Source: an uncultured Blautia sp. (GTDB taxonomy: Bacteria; Bacillota; Clostridia; Lachnospirales; Lachnospiraceae). Taken from it: DNA of 9,706 bases. The stretch is taken from positions 1 through 9,706 of the forward strand of contig NZ_CAKRNY010000081.1 of the NCBI RefSeq assembly GCF_934371575.1, given 5' to 3'. This document shows, one piece after another, positions 6,105 through 9,706 of the stretch; position 1 is the first letter of the stretch; each line of letters begins with the position of its first letter. Below the pieces are notes generated by a model, which was not told the DNA's origin, ran no database searches, and worked only from the letters and a program-made list of their open reading frames with translations. A program made the translations under genes and the position numbers.

Positions 6105-6443
6105 ATGAATAAAACTGAAAAGAAACGGAAAAAAGAACAATATGTTGTAGAAGAAATGATCCATCTGTACTGCCGGAAAAACCATCCGAAAGAAAAAAGA
6201 CAGAAGGGGAAGATGTGTCCTGACTGTCAAAGACTTTCGGATTATGCAAAACAAAGAAGCCAGAAGTGTCCATTTATGGAAGAAAAAACGTTCTGCGCGA
6301 ACTGTAGGGTACATTGTTATAAGCCGGAAATGAGAGAACAGATTCGACAGGTCATGCGTTTTTCAGGACCAAGGATGTTATTATACCATCCATTCCTTGC
6401 AATATGGCATTTGGTATGCAGTAAAAGAGAAGCGAAAAAATAA
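6105..6443 (+). CDS. YgbA-like cysteine-rich protein ('nitrous oxide-stimulated promoter' family)
   Basis: 112 aa from ATG 6105. It matches E. coli YgbA in layout as I recall it: a basic N terminus leading to MIHLYCRKNHP, then MCPDCQRLSDYAKQRSQKCPF, FCANCRVHCYKPEMREQIR and VMRFSGPRMLLYHPFLAIWH. Eight cysteines (23, 38, 41, 55, 64, 67, 71, 105) with C-x2-C and C-x2-C-x3-C spacing suggest metal or Fe-S binding (inferred). In enterobacteria ygbA is part of the nitric-oxide-responsive NsrR regulon, so a role in NO or iron stress is plausible here. An alternative in-frame GTG at 6084 overlaps ybaN by 17 bases and has GAGGT at 6071-6075. ATG 6105 is preferred because homology begins after it, but it lacks a clear ribosome binding site of its own and may depend on coupling. 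Confidence 0.85.
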   Translation: MNKTEKKRKKEQYVVEEMIHLYCRKNHPKEKRQKGKMCPDCQRLSDYAKQRSQKCPFMEEKTFCANCRVHCYKPEMREQIRQVMRFSGPRMLLYHPFLAIWHLVCSKREAKK

Positions 6444-6449
6444 ACGAAA

Positions 6450-6479
6450 GGCTTCACACAATCTGGTTTCACACAATCT
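6450..6479 (+). repeat. Tandem 15-bp direct repeat upstream of the hsp20 promoter
   Basis: GGCTTCACACAATCT (6450-6464) and GGTTTCACACAATCT (6465-6479) are adjacent copies differing at one base. A partial third TTCACAA follows at 6479-6485. It ends 10 bases before the CIRCE element. Confidence 0.8.
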
Positions 6480-6489
6480 TCACAAATAA

Positions 6490-6516
6490 TTAGCACTCAC
6501 CTATTGACAGTGCTAA
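6490..6516 (+). promoter_or_regulatory. CIRCE heat-shock operator (HrcA binding site)
   Basis: TTAGCACTC-N9-CAGTGCTAA matches the CIRCE consensus TTAGCACTC-N9-GAGTGCTAA at 17 of 18 arm positions with the correct 9-base spacer. It overlaps the -35 box of the hsp20 promoter, which fits repression by HrcA that is relieved on heat shock. Confidence 0.93.
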
Positions 6517-6532
6517 TAATAAGTGCTATATT
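6504..6532 (+). promoter_or_regulatory. Consensus promoter of hsp20
   Basis: TTGACA (6504-6509), 17 bases, TATATT (6527-6532). The -35 lies inside CIRCE. The leader would be about 110 bases. Confidence 0.85.
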
Positions 6533-6651
6533 ACAACTAGAACAAAGGAAGGGGATAAAAAGAAAGCAAAAGCGAAAGGCTTTATGAATTCCCTACCACC
6601 CGAGTTCCAAGAAACAAGGTAAACAGCATATATAAAAAGGAGAGATGACTT

Positions 6652-7119
6652 ATGTTAATGCCTAGTATTTTTGGAGAAAATTTATTTGATGACTTCTTTA
6701 ATGAGTTTCCATTCTATTATGATGATAAAGCAATGAAGGATACAGAGAAGAAACTTTATGGTAAGAGAGCCAGTCATGTTATGAAGACTGATATTAAAGA
6801 GCAGGATAAGGGATATGAGTTGATTGTAGATCTTCCGGGATTTACCAAAGACGAGATCAAGGCTTCTCTGGAGAATGGTTATCTGACCATCAGTGCTGAG
6901 AAAGGTCTGGATAAAGATGAGAAGGAGAAAGAATCCGGACATTACATCCGCAGGGAGCGTTATGCAGGAGCTTGTAGCAGAAGCTTCTATGTAGGTGAGG
7001 ATGTACAGCAGGAGGATATTAAGGCTGAGTTTAAGCATGGTATTTTGAAACTGTTCGTTCCGAAGAAAGAAGCGAAACCTGCTGTAGAAGAAAAGAAACA
7101 CATTGCTATTGAAGGATAA
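6652..7119 (+). CDS. Hsp20/alpha-crystallin family small heat shock protein
   Basis: 155 aa ATP-independent holdase that binds unfolding proteins in large oligomers in the cytoplasm. A short aromatic N-terminal arm (LFDDFFNEFPFYYDD, residues 11-25) precedes the alpha-crystallin domain (about 43-140). Key blocks are KTDIKEQDKGYELIVDLPGF, ENGYLTISAEK and IRRERYAGACSRSFYV. The signature GILKLFVPKK (about 130-139) and a C-terminal I-x-I-type motif (HIAIEG) follow. AAGGAGAG at 6637-6644 supports ATG 6652; a second ATG two codons later is less likely. It is transcribed alone from a CIRCE-controlled promoter and closed by a strong terminator at 7171-7215. Confidence 0.95.
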   Translation: MLMPSIFGENLFDDFFNEFPFYYDDKAMKDTEKKLYGKRASHVMKTDIKEQDKGYELIVDLPGFTKDEIKASLENGYLTISAEKGLDKDEKEKESGHYIRRERYAGACSRSFYVGEDVQQEDIKAEFKHGILKLFVPKKEAKPAVEEKKHIAIEG

Positions 7120-7170
7120 AGATTTTCTTCATAAGAAATATGCTTTGGAAGAATAATGTAATATGATGTC

Positions 7171-7215
7171 AGCTGCCGCAGAATCACAGAAAAGGTGATT
7201 TTGCGGCAGCTTTTT
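7171..7215 (+). terminator. Intrinsic terminator after hsp20
   Basis: The 5' arm 7171-7187 pairs with 7195-7211 in a 17-bp stem with one G·U and a 7-base loop, followed by TTTT. It cleanly separates hsp20 from greA. Confidence 0.92.
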
Positions 7216-7297
7216 ACGTAATAAGAAATTTCGTTGAAATTCCCTGTTACATAAAAAAATCTACCAGGCAGGATTCTTTCTTACGCTAAATTCCGTC

Positions 7298-7326
7298 TTG
7301 ACAAGGCCACTTGATTTAGCTATAAT
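7298..7326 (+). promoter_or_regulatory. Perfect-consensus sigma-A promoter of greA-lysS
   Basis: TTGACA (7298-7303), exactly 17 bases, TATAAT (7321-7326). All 12 box positions match consensus. Transcription should start near 7333, leaving a leader of about 157 bases before greA. Confidence 0.9.
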
Positions 7327-7332
7327 GGTGAA

Positions 7333-7489
7333 ACTGTGAATATCCTAGTGAATTTGTGCCCTTTTGAAGGGATTCAATGCTATGAAGGAATGTCATGGCA
7401 GATGGAATTTTCCGGGAGAAACAGCATATAAGAAGTGTATGACCCGGGGCGAGACAGATGCCGCCGGAATGAAAGGGAGTAAGGCTATA
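7333..7489 (+). promoter_or_regulatory. Long structured leader of greA
   Basis: The leader is longer and locally richer in GC than the other leaders here. Visible pairings are CCCTT/AAGGG at the 5' side (about 7359-7371) and TTCCGGG (about 7409-7415) with CCCGGGG (about 7443-7449), the latter enclosing a smaller CATA/TATG-type hairpin. No T tract follows. A reading frame in phase with greA stays open through it from 7364. I recognise no known riboswitch class. Confidence 0.4.
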
Positions 7490-7972
7490 ATGGAAGAAAA
7501 GAAGAACTTACTAACCTATGCAGGACTTAAAAAACTGGAAGAAGAGCTGCATGATTTAAAGGTAGTAAAAAGAAAAGAAGTAGCAGGTAAGATCAAAGAG
7601 GCAAGAGAGCAGGGAGACCTGTCTGAGAATGCAGAGTACGATGCAGCTAAAGATGAGCAGAGAGATATCGAAGCACGTATTGAAGAAATTGAGAAAATCC
7701 TGAAGAACGCTGAAGTTGTTGTTGAGGATGAAGTAGACCTTGACAAGATCAGTGTAGGATGCAAGGTTAAAGTACATGACTTTGAGTTTGAAGAAGATAT
7801 AGAATTAAAATTGGTTGGTTCCTCAGAGGCAAACAGTCTGGAAGGTAAGATTTCTAACGAATCTCCTGTAGGAAAAGCACTTATAGGTGCACATACAGGT
7901 GACATTGTAGAAGTAGAACTGCCAACCGGTATCATGAAGTATAAAGTGTTGGAAATCCAGCGTAATATTTAA
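7490..7972 (+). CDS. greA: Transcription elongation factor GreA
   Basis: 160 aa. It binds the RNA polymerase secondary channel and stimulates cleavage of backtracked RNA so elongation can resume. The N-terminal coiled-coil (about 1-77) carries the acidic tip in EQGDLSENAEYDAAKDEQ (residues 39-56), with the catalytic acidic pair in DLSENAEY. The C-terminal FKBP-like domain (about 80-158) includes SNESPVGKALIGAHTGDIVEVELP. Start ATG 7490 is chosen although an in-frame TTG occurs at 7364 and ATGs at 7382, 7442 and 7469. GreA homology starts at MEEKKNLLTYAGLKKLEEEL, the length then fits the usual 158, and GGGAG (7475-7479) is well placed. It is followed by lysS without a T-tract terminator, so the two likely share a transcript. 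Confidence 0.96.
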   Translation: MEEKKNLLTYAGLKKLEEELHDLKVVKRKEVAGKIKEAREQGDLSENAEYDAAKDEQRDIEARIEEIEKILKNAEVVVEDEVDLDKISVGCKVKVHDFEFEEDIELKLVGSSEANSLEGKISNESPVGKALIGAHTGDIVEVELPTGIMKYKVLEIQRNI

Positions 7973-7975
7973 GAT

Positions 7976-8039
7976 GATACCAGGGTCAAAAAGCACGTAG
8001 CAATCTGGTATCAAAGGGGTCAAAAAAACTTTTGACCCC
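7976..8039 (+). promoter_or_regulatory. Two-hairpin intergenic RNA between greA and lysS
   Basis: GATACCAG (7976-7983) pairs with CTGGTATC (8005-8012). GGGGTCAAAA (8016-8025) pairs with TTTTGACCCC (8030-8039), 10 perfect pairs with a 4-base loop. No T tract follows, so it is not a classical terminator. A second copy of the 5' arm, GGGTCAAAAA (7983-7992), lies inside the first hairpin and could compete for the same 3' arm. It may be a processing or stabilising element, a switch, or a dispersed palindromic repeat. Confidence 0.6.
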
Positions 8040-8066
8040 AACATCATATTTAAGGGAGGCACAAAA

Positions 8067-9706
8067 GTGGCAGAACAGAAGAACCAGGATCTGAATCAGC
8101 TTCTGAAAATCCGTCGTGATAAACTGGCAGAGCTTCAGGCGAATGGCAAGGATCCATTTCAGATAACAAAATTTAATCAGACCCATCATTCCCTGGAAGT
8201 AAAGAAGCTTTATGAAGCACATGAGGCAGAGCTTCTTAAGGATCGCACTGAGCCAGACGTATCAGGACTTGATGAAGAGCAGGCTAAGGAAGTTCTGAAG
8301 AAGGACTATGAAGAGAGAAGAAGCATTATGGATGCCAGTCCGATTCACGTGGCAATTGCTGGACGTATGATGTTCAAGAGAGTCATGGGAAAAGCTTCTT
8401 TCTGCAATATCCAGGATTTACAGGGAAATATTCAGGTATATGTAGCAAGAGACGCTATTGGAGCAGATTCCTATGCTGATTTTAAGAAATCTGACATTGG
8501 TGATATCTTTGGCCTGGAGGGCTTTGCATTCAGAACCAGAACTGGTGAGATTTCCATTCATGCAGAGAAAATCACTCTTTTATCAAAGAGTCTCCAGATC
8601 CTTCCAGAGAAATTCCATGGTCTGACAGATACAGATACCCGTTATCGTCAGAGATATGTGGATCTGATCATGAACCAGGACAGTAAGAATGTATTTATCA
8701 AACGTTCCAAAATCCTGAAAGAAATCCGTAACTTCCTTGCAGACCGTGATTTTATGGAAGTAGAAACTCCAATGCTGGTTTCCAATGCAGGCGGTGCTGC
8801 TGCAAGACCATTTGAGACACACTACAATGCGCTGAATGAAGATGTTAAGCTGCGTATTTCGCTGGAGCTTTATCTGAAACGACTGATCGTAGGCGGACTT
8901 GAAAGAGTTTATGAGATCGGCCGTGTATTCCGTAATGAGGGCGTTGATACCCGTCATAATCCGGAGTTTACACTGATGGAGCTTTATCAGGCATATACAG
9001 ATTACGAGGGAATGATGGAACTGACAGAGTCCATGTTCCGTTATCTGGCAGAGAAGGTTTGCGGTTCCACAAAGATTTCCTATAATGGTATTGAGATCGA
9101 TCTTGGAAAGCCGTTCGCACGTCTGACCATGAATGATGCAATCAAGAAATATGCAGGCATTGATTTTGATGAAGTTGCAGATGATGAGGCTGCTAAGAAG
9201 CTTGCAGCTGAGCATCATATTGAATATGAAGAGCGCCATAAGAAGGGCGATATCATCAATCTGTTCTTTGAGGAATATTGTGAGAAAGAGCTGATCCAGC
9301 CGACCTTTATCATGGATCATCCGATTGAGATTTCTCCTCTGACTAAGAAGAAACCTTCTGATCCGAATAAGGTAGAGCGTTTCGAGCTGTTCATTAATAC
9401 ATGGGAAATGTGTAATGCTTACTCTGAGCTGAATGATCCGATTGATCAGAGAGAGCGTTTCAAAGCACAGGATGCTCTTGCTGACGCTGGTGATGAGGAA
9501 GCAAATCACACAGACGAAGACTTCCTGAATGCACTGGAGATTGGTATGCCTCCGACAGGCGGTATCGGATACGGAATCGACCGTCTGGTTATGCTGCTTA
9601 CAGATAGTCTGGCAATTCGTGACGTGCTCCTGTTCCCGACAATGAAGTCACAGGGCGCTTCCAAGAACGAAGCAAACAATGCGGCACAGGCAGCACCGGC
9701 TGTAAA
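8067..9706 (+). CDS. lysS: Lysyl-tRNA synthetase, class II (3' end outside the window)
   Basis: Charges tRNA-Lys with lysine using ATP. 546 codons are visible and no stop is reached. An N-terminal helical region (1-90) is followed by an OB-fold anticodon-binding domain (about 93-200, starting [20 protein letters not shown]). The class II catalytic core then carries motif 1 (about 213-237, ending EVETPML with P235), motif 2 ([12 protein letters not shown], 281-292, with [15 protein letters not shown] after it) and motif 3 ([13 protein letters not shown], from about 498, R506). GTG 8067 is the start: AAGGGAGG (8052-8059) is 7 bases upstream. The core ends at FPTMK (523-527), where B. subtilis LysS stops a few residues later. 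Here an Ala/Asn-rich tail continues to the window end, so a C-terminal extension is present. No T-box or lysine riboswitch is seen before it. Confidence 0.97.
   Translation, partial: MAEQKNQDLNQLLKIRRDKLAELQANGKDPFQITKFNQTHHSLEVKKLYEAHEAELLKDRTEPDVSGLDEEQAKEVLKKDYEERRSIMDASPIHVAIAGRMMFKRVMGKASFCNIQDLQGNIQVYVARDAIGADSYADFKKSDIGDIFGLEGFAFRTRTGEISIHAEKITLLSKSLQILPEKFHGLTDTDTRYRQRYVDLIMNQDSKNVFIKRSKILKEIRNFLADRDFMEVETPMLVSNAGGAAARPFETHYNALNEDVKLRISLELYLKRLIVGGLERVYEIGRVFRNEGVDTRHNPEFTLMELYQAYTDYEGMMELTESMFRYLAEKVCGSTKISYNGIEIDLGKPFARLTMNDAIKKYAGIDFDEVADDEAAKKLAAEHHIEYEERHKKGDIINLFFEEYCEKELIQPTFIMDHPIEISPLTKKKPSDPNKVERFELFINTWEMCNAYSELNDPIDQRERFKAQDALADAGDEEANHTDEDFLNALEIGMPPTGGIGYGIDRLVMLLTDSLAIRDVLLFPTMKSQGASKNEANNAAQAAPAV

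Noticed and set aside
6540..6651. RNA thermometer (ROSE or fourU) in the hsp20 leader
   Set aside because: No UUUU or UYCC-type stretch that pairs convincingly with the AAGGAGAG was found; CIRCE already accounts for heat control.
7364..7489. N-terminal extension of GreA from TTG 7364
   Set aside because: GreA homology, normal length and a good ribosome binding site all favour ATG 7490. The extension has no counterpart in known GreA proteins. It is kept only as an oddity of the leader.
7516..7935. Minus-strand open frame of 139 codons, Ser-rich
   Set aside because: Antisense shadow of greA; the Ser/Thr-rich composition is the complement of Glu/Lys codons.
7973..8066. T-box or lysine riboswitch before lysS
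   Set aside because: The gap is under 100 bases and lacks the T-box sequence and an antiterminator/terminator pair.
8583..9509. Open frame of 308 codons on the minus strand
   Set aside because: It lies wholly opposite the catalytic core of lysS, whose motifs are unmistakable. The predicted peptide has no domain-like pattern and no ribosome binding site.
1..9706. CRISPR array, tRNA, rRNA, insertion sequence or phage genes
   Set aside because: No spaced direct repeats of array type, no tRNA-like cloverleaf ending in CCA, no transposase or integrase motifs and no terminal inverted repeats were seen on either strand.

Overview
The window looks like chromosomal DNA of a low-GC Firmicute, most likely a gut clostridium of the Lachnospiraceae. 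The evidence is the AT-rich composition, strong purine-rich ribosome binding sites, TTGACA/TATAAT sigma-A promoters, a CIRCE heat-shock operator, a greA-lysS pair, and the clostridial character of the CarD-like, MATE, cytidylate-kinase-like and YgbA-like proteins. All convincing genes are on the + strand. This is inference from sequence features; no database was searched.

Layout. 1-65: the last codons of an unidentified gene. 128-1006: a promoter, a leader hairpin, a 73-aa small protein and a CarD-family RNA-polymerase-binding regulator. 1016-3639: a consensus promoter, a leader with two related hairpin/U-tract elements, then a MATE efflux pump, a cytidylate-kinase-like protein and a MarR-type repressor. 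3679-4962: a perfect palindrome (probable MarR operator), then a second MATE gene broken by a 1-base frameshift and an internal deletion. 4969-5422: a promoter, a terminator-like leader and a 79-aa small protein closed by a terminator. 5423-5689: AT-rich, with a possible promoter and gene remnant. 5690-6443: YbaN-like (DUF454) membrane protein coupled to a YgbA-like cysteine-rich protein. 6450-7215: a tandem repeat, CIRCE plus promoter, an Hsp20 small heat shock protein and a terminator. 7298-9706: a perfect-consensus promoter, a long leader, greA, a two-hairpin intergenic region, and lysS, which runs off the window end.

How it fits together. The left half is an efflux and regulation block: the MarR protein probably controls the adjacent pump genes, one of which has decayed. 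The right half is housekeeping and stress: Hsp20 under probable HrcA control, the GreA transcript cleavage factor and lysyl-tRNA synthetase. The least explained signals are in RNA leaders. Paralogous covarying hairpins with U-tracts lie between promoter and start codon of the intact MATE gene. Hairpins also lie in the leaders of both small proteins. In the greA-lysS gap, two copies of a 5' arm can compete for one 3' arm. No mobile element, CRISPR array, tRNA or rRNA gene was recognised.
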